From Berberis thunbergii (taxonomy: Eukaryota > Streptophyta > Magnoliopsida > Ranunculales > Berberidaceae): a stretch of DNA of 64,000 nucleotides. Shown piece by piece: positions 55,379 through 64,000 of this stretch. The number at the start of each line of letters is the position of its first letter. The stretch's first letter is position 1. The stretch lies in assembly GCA_003290165.1 (NCBI GenBank), contig QNQO01002091.1, forward strand, positions 1 to 64,000, read 5' to 3'. The notes under the pieces were generated by a model, which was not told the origin of the DNA, searched no databases, and was given only the letters and a program-made list of their open reading frames with translations. The position numbers were made by a program, and so were the translations under genes.

Positions 55379-56206
55379 TTAAAACTCAGTCTCCATCTTA
55401 AGCAACTTTCTTTGATCCTTAATGTCTTCTTCTTCTTCCACTCCACTAATGTCTCTTAATCTTTTTCCGCGAGTTTTCCCTGCTGAAGGTGGTGGTAGAG
55501 GACTAGATGAAGTTGTTGTTCCAGCTTCAAGAGGGAAGTTAAGAATGGCTTTTCTTCCGCGCATCTTGAATGCAGCTTGATCATAAGCTCTAGCTGCTTC
55601 AATGGAAGTCTCAAAGGTCCCTAGCCAAACTCTAGTTCCTTTACGGTTTGGATCTCGAATCTCTGCTGCAAACTTTCCCCAAGGCCGTCTCCTTACTCCT
55701 CTGTAATGTTGGTGCTGCTCCTGCTGCCTCTTTATGCAATGCAACACGGGTTTTTCCTCCGGAAATGATCCAGACTTTTCCAAAGAACTGGAAATCAGAT
55801 TTCTGGACTCACTCAAATTGTCATCAAACAACTCGAACATGTCATAACTTTGGTTCTGCAGGTTTGATTGATAACTGGTGATGTTGTCAAGATGGAATTC
55901 TGAAACAGTAGGATCAAGTGATTCAGAAGAAGATGGATCAGATGAATCAAAGAAGCTGAAAATCTGATCATCATCGTCAATTCTCATTTCTGGTGAAGAA
56001 ATGATTGGATGATGATGATTAAGTTCTGTTGTTGAACCAGCTGCAGGTTGATCAGACACGAAGATTTCTTGCTGGTTTTTTATTCCATTGGATGTACATA
56101 GAGTATTCAAATCCTCAAGAAAGCATTCAAAAGACGCGAAATCTCCTAAGAGATGTTGTTCTATGAGATCAAGCTGCGTCGAAGAAGCTTCATCATGTGT
56201 AGCCAT
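55379..56206 (-). CDS. Ethylene-response factor, ERF106/107 (DEWAX)-like, copy 2
   Basis: Single-exon 275-residue AP2/ERF factor starting [20 protein letters not shown]. The group IX N-terminal motif lies at residues 11-20 with FASFECFL following. An Asp/Ser-rich acidic region (residues 75-105) is a likely activation segment. The AP2 domain spans 167-228 ([55 protein letters not shown]), and the tail [20 protein letters not shown] is short and charged. The GRKA in the AP2 domain and the lack of a PPLSP tail recall Arabidopsis ERF106/107. It is the tandem paralogue of 50855-51712 but clearly more diverged than the copies at 18886 and 27073 are from each other. Confidence 0.94.
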   Translation of the reverse strand: MATHDEASSTQLDLIEQHLLGDFASFECFLEDLNTLCTSNGIKNQQEIFVSDQPAAGSTTELNHHHPIISSPEMRIDDDDQIFSFFDSSDPSSSESLDPTVSEFHLDNITSYQSNLQNQSYDMFELFDDNLSESRNLISSSLEKSGSFPEEKPVLHCIKRQQEQHQHYRGVRRRPWGKFAAEIRDPNRKGTRVWLGTFETSIEAARAYDQAAFKMRGRKAILNFPLEAGTTTSSSPLPPPSAGKTRGKRLRDISGVEEEEDIKDQRKLLKMETEF

Positions 56207-56259
56207 TGAATTGAATCTTAATCAGTGAGAATGAATGATAAGAGGAAGAGTGGTGAAGG

Positions 56260-56270
56260 GTTTATATATA
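56260..56270 (-). promoter_or_regulatory. TATA box of ERF106/107-like copy 2
   Basis: TATATATAAAC on the minus strand, about 55-65 bp upstream of the ATG, giving a short leader. Confidence 0.5.
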
Positions 56271-57126
56271 GAAGATTGGATTGAACTTGTTAGTTGGATT
56301 TATAAGCTGACATTCCTACAACTTTCCTTAGTAAATAAGAACTAAGTAGGAGCCATCCTATTTCTCTATCTTTTCCAGCCTTTAGAGGTCAAAAAATGGT
56401 CCATGCCTTCTCCTTTTTAAAATTATCACTGTTTTTTTATTTTTATTTTATTTTGCTAAGCTTTTGAGAGGAGCTTGAGCTTCCATGTTAGTTTAGTTTT
56501 GTCAATTACTAAGTTTTCACATGCGTCACGTATAAAAACTCCGGTTCAGGTACAAGATACTATCAATTATCGCATAAATAATTATACATCTAACCCCATA
56601 ATCGCAATGATTTAATTGTAATAGCGGAGCTCTATCAACCGAGCTATATGACTATTTCCTTCCGAGCCAAGTGGGGCATGCATGGAATCAGATGCATCTT
56701 CAATTATTTTCCCTGGCATACCCAGGTCATTCTAGACTTAAACTAGATACCTCACCTGCGAAGTAAATCATCACATCTACGATCAACCACTGTGAGACAA
56801 GTGTTCTTCAAATATATTAAAACATGGTATTTTCAATTTTATTTTACATACTAATCTTGTATTACATAAGCATGGTGAATCTCAAAAGTACGGCTACCCT
56901 GTTTTAATTTCTGTTTAAGTTCAAATTAAGCAAAACCGACGCAACATTTAGAAATGGTGATAAATAATCTCTATTTTGATAAGATGGATTCCATGAAATT
57001 GATCTTCATCCAACCAAACATATCCTTATTTAGGTTCTACTATTTCATCGCATTCCTTTAGGACTTTAAAAAAACTTGTATGTTATTTTGTTAATGTTTT
57101 TTTACTGTGTTTGATACAATTAAAAA
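56271..57126. other. Upstream and intergenic DNA with tRNA relic
   Basis: At about 56595-56655 the minus strand reads TATAGCTCGGTTGATAGAGC followed by ATTACAATTAAATCATTGCG, strongly tRNA-like in its D-arm half but degenerate in the B box. It is a tRNA pseudogene or SINE head. No protein gene. Confidence 0.45.
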
Positions 57127-57319
57127 AGAGTAATTCTTGCTGTCGAGGTTTTGGGCGAGGAAATGAGCGAGGGGAGGGAGGGGAGAGCCGTTCACCTCCC
57201 TCGAGATGCGCGCCCAAAAAGTCAACGCACAAATCTCGAGAAAATTGAACGGCTTCCACCCCTCCACCTCATTTCCCTCGCTGATTTCCTCGCCCAAAAC
57301 CTCGACATTTAGAATTTCT
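57127..57319. mobile_element. Mutator-type foldback MITE (copy 4 of family)
   Basis: 193 bp palindrome (CTGTCGAGGTTTTGGGCGAG mirrored by CTCGCCCAAAACCTCGACA), with a near-perfect 9-bp duplication AATTAAAAA / GATTAAAAA. It carries ATGCGCGCCCAAAAA in the centre, like copy 1. Confidence 0.85.
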
Positions 57320-58412
57320 GATTAAAAAAAGTTTATGGCAGTTGAAATATAGTTTTTTTAATTAAAAAAAAATGCTTGTCCTCATTTACCATATAAGTGC
57401 ACTTAATTTTTATAAAGTTTATGGTAGTTGGAAATATTTTTATAAAACTTGTATAGTTTTTATTAGTGTGTTTTTTTTATGTTTGATACAATAAAAAAGT
57501 TTTAATGGTAGTTGAAATATAGTTTTTTTTTTAAATTTTAAAAAAAATGCTTGTCCTCATTTACCATATAAATGCACATGATTCGTTTATAAAGATGCTT
57601 TGTTGGAATTCCAATACCCACATCTTCCAAACATTTAAGTAAATAAATATTCAAGCATCTATGTTTACTAATAAATTAATAAACCTTATGAAAGCAAGGA
57701 AGTATATATATATATAAATTTAGAGAGTCGGGCCCCTAGAGTCAGGACAGCGTCAGGGGGCTTTATGTGTGTGTGATAACAATTAAAAAGCTCTGAGGAA
57801 TCCAAGACAAAACAATAATTATAAAAATAGAAATGATAAATAAAATAAACACACAAATTGACAGAACTATAATTTTTAATTTTTTCTCAGGATAACCTAA
57901 AGTATTTCTCAATAAAATATTTAACACCAAGCCAATATTATGCATATCTTTTTCTTAATACTTATATGTAAATATAATATATATCATATAATGCACAATT
58001 TGTAATTTAGCTTAACTTTTTTCAAATTATGGCTAATATAATAGATGTTAACATATTCCTTTTTAGGGGAATCCAATTTGCATGATTGAGAATTTGATAT
58101 GGGCAGAAGAAAATCATGATTTTAGATCATGGAATATAAATGTTATTGATTTATTTAGAGAAAATAATGATAAGACGCTAAATATCACTATTTATTAGGG
58201 CATTATCTGTTTCGCTCATGTTAGAAAATATCCACTTGTATTTATGGTGGAGTTGAAGCCATCGATACCAATACCAACCAATATTTGTTATTTTTGTCAG
58301 AGTCTCCTACTTTCGTTTTGATATATGAATTAATTTGTCAGTTTACAAATTCAAGCTTTTAGAGAAAACAACAATTTTAAAGAGGTTGGAGGTTTGATTT
58401 TATTCAAGCACG
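57320..58412. other. Intergenic DNA
   Basis: 57340-57420 and 57490-57580 repeat the same ttgaaatatagtttttttaa... and atgcttgtcctcatttacca segments (a local direct duplication). 57722-57775 resembles 52535-52590. No gene. Confidence 0.45.
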
Positions 58413-59280
58413 TAGGGGTGGGCATTCCATTTCACGATCTCGTTTTCATCCCGTCTCGTCCCGATTTTTTTGGGTCTTAATGTGATTGAATAATTCCATC
58501 ACGATCTCGTCCCGTCTCTTCCCGATCTAGAATGGGATGGGATGGGACGAAGATTTTCAATTCCGCTAATCTCGTCCCGTCCCGAGCTAATATTTATTAT
58601 TAATATTTTTATTTATTTATTTTAAAATTGCAGTATTAGTGTAATTGAAGAAAAATGAATTTAGTTGAAATCAGTGTAATTGATATTAATCTATATCTGC
58701 AACTACTTGATATTGGTTTATTTCTAGAGTTTTGAATTAATTATTTAATTGCAAACTCTTTAAAATTCAAAATGAGATGCTACCTACATTGGAGAGTTTT
58801 ATTTCGTGTCAAGACAATGAATTTAATGACTTTTTTTTAAATCAATAATGAAACATTCTTCTTAGCACCCTAAATCTACTCATCCTTTTGTTCACTATTT
58901 GAAATAGTAGAGCAGGTCCACCATTGCCATTATACTGTCCACCTCTTAGTCATTCAAAACTTTGCAGAAATCTTAATTACAGGGTGAAGTTCAGCTATGA
59001 TTTATAGTAGTTTATTATGATGTTGCATATTCAATCTAAAGCTATCATTTATGTGTAGTTCTACGAATTACCTTTGCCTCTTTTCAACTAAGCAAATTGG
59101 GTATTGGGTAAGCAATAATTTGTAAAAAAGTGGGAGCACACTGATCCTGTCCCGAATCCGTTTGAGATGGGACGAGGTCGAGATGAGGTTTTTCCCATCC
59201 CGTCCTGTCCCGATCCCATATGAACGAGATGAAATAGAAATGGATCTATCTCGTCCCATCCCATCCCATGCCCACCCCTA
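58413..59280. mobile_element. hAT-type MITE with TAGGGGTGGGCA ends (copy 3)
   Basis: 868 bp, TAGGGGTGGGCATTCC to ATGCCCACCCCTA, with an 8-bp target duplication CAAGCACG / CAAGCACA. Subterminal gggatggga repeats as in the other two copies. No transposase. Confidence 0.92.
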
Positions 59281-60458
59281 CAAGCACAATTGCTTAGGCA
59301 TTTTGCGGGAGTATTGAGACTAAAAAATCCATTACACCCATTTCATAAACCCCGACTATTGAGATATGTTATATTTGTTCTTACTATCAACTTAAGTTTC
59401 TTTTAGTGGATTGCTCTTTAACATAGTATTTGAAGGTTGTGGTGTCAAGTCTCGTCTAATTGTTTATATATATATATATATATATAGATATAGATATTTT
59501 TCCACTGTTTTTTTAGCAACTTGTGCTAAAGAAGAGTATTGTAATATTAAAGTCCACTCCCATTTACCGTTTTTTCATATTTTTTAATATGGTAATTTCT
59601 TCACGTGTATACGGTGTATTGTACCTATTTGAACCAATCAATATATGTTGTAGTTTCCTCATGTGTTTGTTTATTTAGTCATCACGTGTGTTTATGGTGT
59701 AATTATACCTATTCATACCAATCGGTATATGTTGTAACTGACATCTTTGCTTTAGTTTCATTTCTTGGAGGTGAAAAAATGTGAATTTTTTTTAAAGGTA
59801 TTGGAACATTTGGGATAAAAATTGATTTTTATTAAACCGAGGGGAATCTCTTAGTTTTAATTGTAAATTAAGGACCCTATATACACATAACTAAATGAAA
59901 ACTACATTGTTTGAACTCCATTTGACTTGAAATTTTGAGAAAAATTAAAGACCAACAACAAAAACAACATGCCAAAGTTTTAACTTGTTTTGACGTACTT
60001 GCCTCGAAACCCAAACTAAATAGGATAAAAAGAATTTCTCTATTAATATCATGAAGGGAGCGACTCCTTGGGCCCAACACACATGCCAGCTGGTAGGTCG
60101 GCTAGCACCCATTGTCCAAAACCACCTACAACTGTGGTCCTTAAACACTCACAAATACCATTTATTAAGATATTTAATAGTAGAGACAAGAAACCTAAAC
60201 ATGTATCTCGAGGAATGATGTTGGCATGGTATGAAACTCTAACACATAATTTTCTTGAAATTTTCAGGTAAAATGAAATAAAAAGATACTTTATTAAACT
60301 TAGTAGGTTCCTCAATTTATCATAAAATTAAGGGGTCCTTCTAAGTTAGTAAAAACCATTTTTTGTCTGTAAACTCCCAATCGAATACCCCATATTTTGG
60401 GAGGTTATGGTGTTACATGGTAGCTCCTACTAATGGTCTAAACTAAGTTGCACTAGGA
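59281..60458. other. Intergenic DNA
   Basis: Contains an (AT)n microsatellite at 59464-59486 and a local near-duplication (atacggtgtattgtacctatt / tatggtgtaattatacctatt, 59608-59720). No gene recognised. Confidence 0.45.
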
Positions 60459-60774
60459 TTTTTTTTTTTTTTTAAATTAACCTCCAGTGGGGAGGGGCAA
60501 CTATGGAATGCCAGACCTTTATTAAATATCCATAAAAATTACAAATCGTTGCGGGGGTACATTACAACGTTACCCGCGTTAATTCTAAAAACAAATTTTA
60601 TAACAAAAATTTCAAAGCAAAATTCCTGGAAACAAAGAAAACAAAAGGAACTTAGGACCAGCCAGGAATAGAATAGAAAATCGAGCACACCCAAGGCTGC
60701 CGAAACAAAACATCATACACCCACAACACCGCATCCACGCAAAATGCTGAATATCTAAAGCCGCATTCACGCAA

Positions 60775-60990
60775 ACAGCAGCAGCACTGCAGCAACAGCA
60801 GTGGCATCAGCAGCAGCAGCAGCAGCAACAACAGCAGCAGCAGCGGCATCAGCAGCAGCAACAGCAGCAGCAGCAGCGGCATCAGCAGCAGCAACAGCAG
60901 CAGCCAGCAGCGGTATCAGCAGACAGTAGCAGCAGCAGCATCAGCAACAGCAGCAGCCGCATCAGCAGCAGCCGCATCAGCGCGCAGAAA
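60775..60990. repeat. CAG/GCA-rich trinucleotide tract
   Basis: About 200 bp of imperfect (CAG)n with CAA and CGG interruptions, inside the 3' untranslated part of the LINE. The Leu-rich frame on the minus strand is a by-product. Confidence 0.9.
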
Positions 60991-61116
60991 TCGCAGCAGC
61001 AGACCCGCAGATCGCACCCAACTAGCTGCTACTCGCTGGGTTGCAGCAAAATGCAAACCTGAAAGACATCAGTCCTGCTTTGCAACCCTGAATTGCAATA
61101 TCCAGAAAAATTGCAA

Positions 61117-61497
61117 TTACCCGTCCCCGTGGCGAATATACGCCATATGAGATCTATCTAATACAATCAATCCTGCTATTCGCCTTGGAAATTCAGTCCC
61201 CCTGAAACAAAATGTTCCTGCGTCATGTCGTGCTCTAGCCGATAATGAAGCCGCTACGGCATTTGCCTCCCTAAAGATACGTTGACAAAACAACGTCATA
61301 GTCGCTGCCAACAACTTGATTTCTTTTATAATATTCTCCAAATGCCATGGGATTTTTAAATTATCCATAAAGCAGCCACAAACTAAATCTGAATTCGTTT
61401 GTATGACGACCTTCGTAAAACCCAAGGCGAGGCATAGACGGAGTCCCTCAAATAAAACCAAAATTTCTGCTTTATTATGAGCACCTACACCGAAATA
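61117..61497 (-). pseudogene. LINE RNase H-like domain, 5'-truncated
   Basis: The minus-strand frame reads QIYFGVGAHNKAEILVLFEG, LRLCLALGFTKVVIQTNSDL, PWHLENIIKEIKLL and QRIFREANAVAASLSARAR, and ends at 61117. This is the plant LINE RNase H (RVT_3-like) with the conserved AE, TNSD and REAN..A motifs. The beginning, including the first catalytic Asp, is missing, and no reverse transcriptase is present upstream. It is a truncated copy, not a host gene. Confidence 0.9.
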
Positions 61498-61617
61498 AAT
61501 TTGCTTTATTATTTTGCAGTACCCCCAATATTAAACCGAAATAAATTTGCTTTATTATTTTGCAGTACACCGAAATAAATTTGCTTTATTGTTTCGAGCA
61601 CCTACACTGAAATAAGG
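61487..61617. repeat. Tandem repeat of about 33-45 bp
   Basis: Three to four copies of accgaaataaatttgcttta ttattttgcagtac-like units. They derive from the RNase H coding sequence and extend it out of frame. Confidence 0.85.
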
Positions 61618-61881
61618 ACACCCCCTGGGGTGTTGGTTGGTGGTCCAAAGAGGGAAGATGCTAAAGAAGATGGATGGGCTATTCGATGTTCTCGAGATGC
61701 GTGGTGCAAGTAGCTATCACGAGGGAGGGACAAAATTGTCATTATTAATTTTCTGGGGTGCCTCGAAAGATAAACCTCATTGCACTACTAGTTGCTTGAA
61801 GGAGTCACTTCTCTTCTTCTCCGTCTCCATTTTCTATAATTTTCTCCATTAATCGCTAGTTCGTTCTCAGTAATCCAATTC

Positions 61882-64000
61882 ATGGATCGTTGGAGTGGCG
61901 TCCTAAGAGTCTCATTAAATCCCAACACTAACAATACCATCCATTTCAGCGTTGCAGCTTCTGTCCGCCTCTCTCCTTTTTCTAAAACCCCAACTGTAAG
62001 GCTATCTGATTCCCCAAAGCAATTTTAAATTCTTGGTTTATATATATAAAAAAACCCTAATTTGTGTTTTACATGGAAAATTCAGGTTCCTTCAGTAAAT
62101 GCTATTTTCTTCACTGGTGATCGAGTTGAAGGAACTGGTAACCCAGTGATCGAAAGGCTATCTGATTTGAAACATATAGCTAATATTGTGGTTGGGAAGT
62201 TTGGTATTGGTTCGAATGCTTGGGTGATTGAGGCCTCCAAATTTAATGGCCCTTTTGCTGTATATAAAGAGTTAATTCCCTCTGTCAATTTATGGGGAGA
62301 GCCTAAATCTTATAAACCTGATGGGTTTCCTGCTTCTACATCAACTGTGCAGATTTTATTGAGGAGCTTTGAAGAGGTATATTGTTGATTTTGTTTACTT
62401 GAAACTGCATGTTTATTTGATTCAATTATACTAGTTTATAATGTAGTATAACATGTGCTTTGATAGTATGAATTTGGCACATTGTAACACGGTTCTTAAT
62501 TTACAATGAAAACTAAGGGTCCGAAACGGTAGTCAAAATGTTTTCTTCCCTAATTATTTTAAATCCCTACTTTGGGGACAAGACGCCAGTGGTATTGTTG
62601 CCACGTTACCCTTGACAACATAGGCCAAACAGTTGAGCTTTAAATGGTACATGAAAGGATAAGGGATAGTGAAACAACGAAGAGAAGTCAAACAAGTGAA
62701 TAACTTGGGAGGGAAGATATAACTTACACCATCGTAAGGCTCTTGAATCCATGGTTATAAATATCTTGCAATATTTACGATACGATACACAATACGTATT
62801 GTATGTAAGCCTCATCATCAATACAACACATATCTTACGATACACTAAATAGGAGGACGCAAGGATGTACATTCCTTGTACAAATGACGTGAACGAATCG
62901 AATGATGATAGGTAATAAATAGCTTGGTAATGTGTTACACTTGCACAGTAGTGTTTCTCGGACTTCCTTGCTTGAATAAATCTTATTTTGTATTTTATAC
63001 GTTTAGAAGTATAATATATATTTTATACTACTTATATATTTATTTTTGCACTGTATCTTGTTATGCACACACGTTATGATATATGTATCTTCAATTTAGG
63101 TTTTCGATATACGGTACAATAAATATTTTAATATCCATGCTTGAATCAATGTGGCTTGATAAAGATAAGTAAGTAGGCATGATGCTAATTCAATCTGAGG
63201 TTTATGTTGAGTGTGAAGATCTTGGTTGTTGCAGAAGTAGCATAGCAGTGAGACTGCAATTGCAATGTGATTAATGATGGATAGCACCTAGTCAAGATGA
63301 AGATGAACACGATTGAACTTGATTTTGAATGAGATGTCAAAGTTTATGCAAATTACTGTTTAGTGATACAAGTGGATTGTTCATTAAAGGTATTTTTTTG
63401 GTGGATAATATGTGGCGGCAAGTAAAGGCTCTGTGAAGTGATTGTTAGTGCTTGGAATGATATCAATTCCCATGAAGGGAACTAACATCATTTCTCGTCC
63501 CATGAAGGGAACTGACCAAACATGGGTACATGGATTTGATTTCACTCTTATATTTGGTTATACTTGTTAATGATCCTTGGATGACACCATGACTTCCATA
63601 ATTGAAATGTGATGCATATGGGTGTTTTGGTTTCTCGCTCTTGTAAATTGTAATGATGTGGAAACTTGCTGCTTACTAGGTGAGAAAATTCATTAATGGA
63701 GGGCTCAAAGAACCACTTGATGCTGCGACATCTGTTAATGAGGGATTCCAAGAACCTCAGAAGATATCTGCCTCATCTCCAAATCATCCCAAGACCATTG
63801 TCCTTGGGTTTAGTAAGGGTGGTGTTGTTCTTAACCAGCTGGTCACTGAACTAGTCCACATGAAACCTGATTCCTCCTCGAGTCAAAACTTTACTAGAAA
63901 AGAACCACTAAAAGGAAACTATACTGAAAACTTTGAAGCATATCAAATTTTACCCATCACAAAAGAAACCTTTTTAAACAGCATTTCAGAAATCCATTAC
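61882..64000 (+). CDS. C2orf69 (UPF0565) family protein, first three exons, continues beyond the window
   Basis: Three exons assemble in phase: 61882-61995 (MDRWSGVLRVSLNPNTNNTI onward), 62086-62376 (VPSVNAIFFTGDRVEGTGNP, GSNAWVIEASKFNGPFAVYK, KPDGFPASTSTVQILL) and 63680-64000 (VRKFINGGLKEPLDAATSVN, KTIVLGFSKGGVVLNQLVTE, NSISEIHY). All junctions are GT-AG and phase 0. This matches the plant UPF0565 protein, homologue of human C2orf69, a hydrolase-like protein associated with mitochondria in animals. GFSKGG is the likely nucleophile-elbow motif of the alpha/beta-hydrolase-like fold. 242 residues are in the window; the family protein is about 300. Intron 2 is about 1.3 kb. The plant function is not established. 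It is the most intact single-copy host gene in the window. Confidence 0.92.
62377..63679 (+). other. Intron 2 of the C2orf69-like gene
   Basis: 1,303 bp from GTATATTG to gcttactag. AT-rich. 62740-62900 contains tatcttgcaatatttacgat / acgatacgatacac-type sequence that may be an old repeat. No nested gene seen. Confidence 0.8.

Larger units (their letters stand above)
60459..61500 (-). mobile_element. 5'-truncated LINE with RNase H domain
   Basis: Minus orientation, with the poly(A) tail appearing as poly-T at 60459-60474. The terminal sequence matches the small LINE end at 41818. It contains a CAG-rich tract and an RNase H reading frame, as in plant L1-like LINEs that carry a C-terminal RNase H. 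The 5' end is unclear: the RNase H N-terminus runs into tandem repeats at 61487-61617. Confidence 0.85.

Noticed and set aside
60652..60894. Leu-rich 80-residue frame resembling a membrane peptide
   Set aside because: It is the minus-strand reading of a CAG-rich microsatellite in a LINE 3' end.

Overview
The window is nuclear DNA from a flowering plant. It has spliced genes with GT-AG introns, plant-specific AP2/ERF factors, AT-rich intergenic DNA and many plant transposons. Homology points to a eudicot; I cannot name the species.

Host genes. At the left edge are a broken, unrecognised minus-strand coding remnant (1-650), an orphan exon-like stretch (about 2000-2260) and the first three exons of a RanBP2-type zinc-finger gene (3608-2965, minus), whose later exons are missing. 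The centre and right hold a cluster of ethylene-response-factor genes, all on the minus strand. Two nearly identical N-terminally shortened copies lie at 18886-19449 and 27073-27666. A third copy is a deletion remnant (29852-29923). A full-length ERF5/ERF104-type gene lies at 36236-37186, and two ERF106/107 (DEWAX)-type genes lie at 50855-51712 and 55379-56206. The right edge carries the first three exons of a C2orf69 (UPF0565) homologue (61882 to beyond 64000, plus).

Segmental duplication. The first three ERF copies sit in tandem segments A (about 16912-23345), B (about 24435-28655) and C (about 28721-35090), with a roughly 1-kb junction repeat at 4268-5261 and 23364-24434. Because the copies are similar, several transposon insertions can be checked against an empty site in a sister copy.

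Mobile elements. A Ty1-copia element (5282-15487, minus, 5-bp target duplication) has a CACTA transposon (10224-15352, 3-bp target duplication) inside its 5' LTR. The CACTA retains a decayed TNP2 transposase and carries intron-containing pieces of what looks like a SWEETIE/HEATR5-type host gene. Other elements are hAT elements of two terminal types (CAGGGGCGGA and TAGGGGTGGGCA), long-palindrome Mutator-type MITEs with 9-bp target duplications, PIF/Harbinger MITEs, a decayed Ty3/gypsy pol gene with LINE insertions (40140-45683), a LINE 3' end with an RNase H domain (60459-61500), CACTA solo ends and tRNA-like SINE traces.

I see no operon, CRISPR array, bacterial or phage gene, and no clear candidate for a wholly new biochemical system. 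The most interesting material is the history of the ERF array (promoter and N-terminus replacement, a C-terminus altered by a transposon end) and the gene-carrying CACTA.
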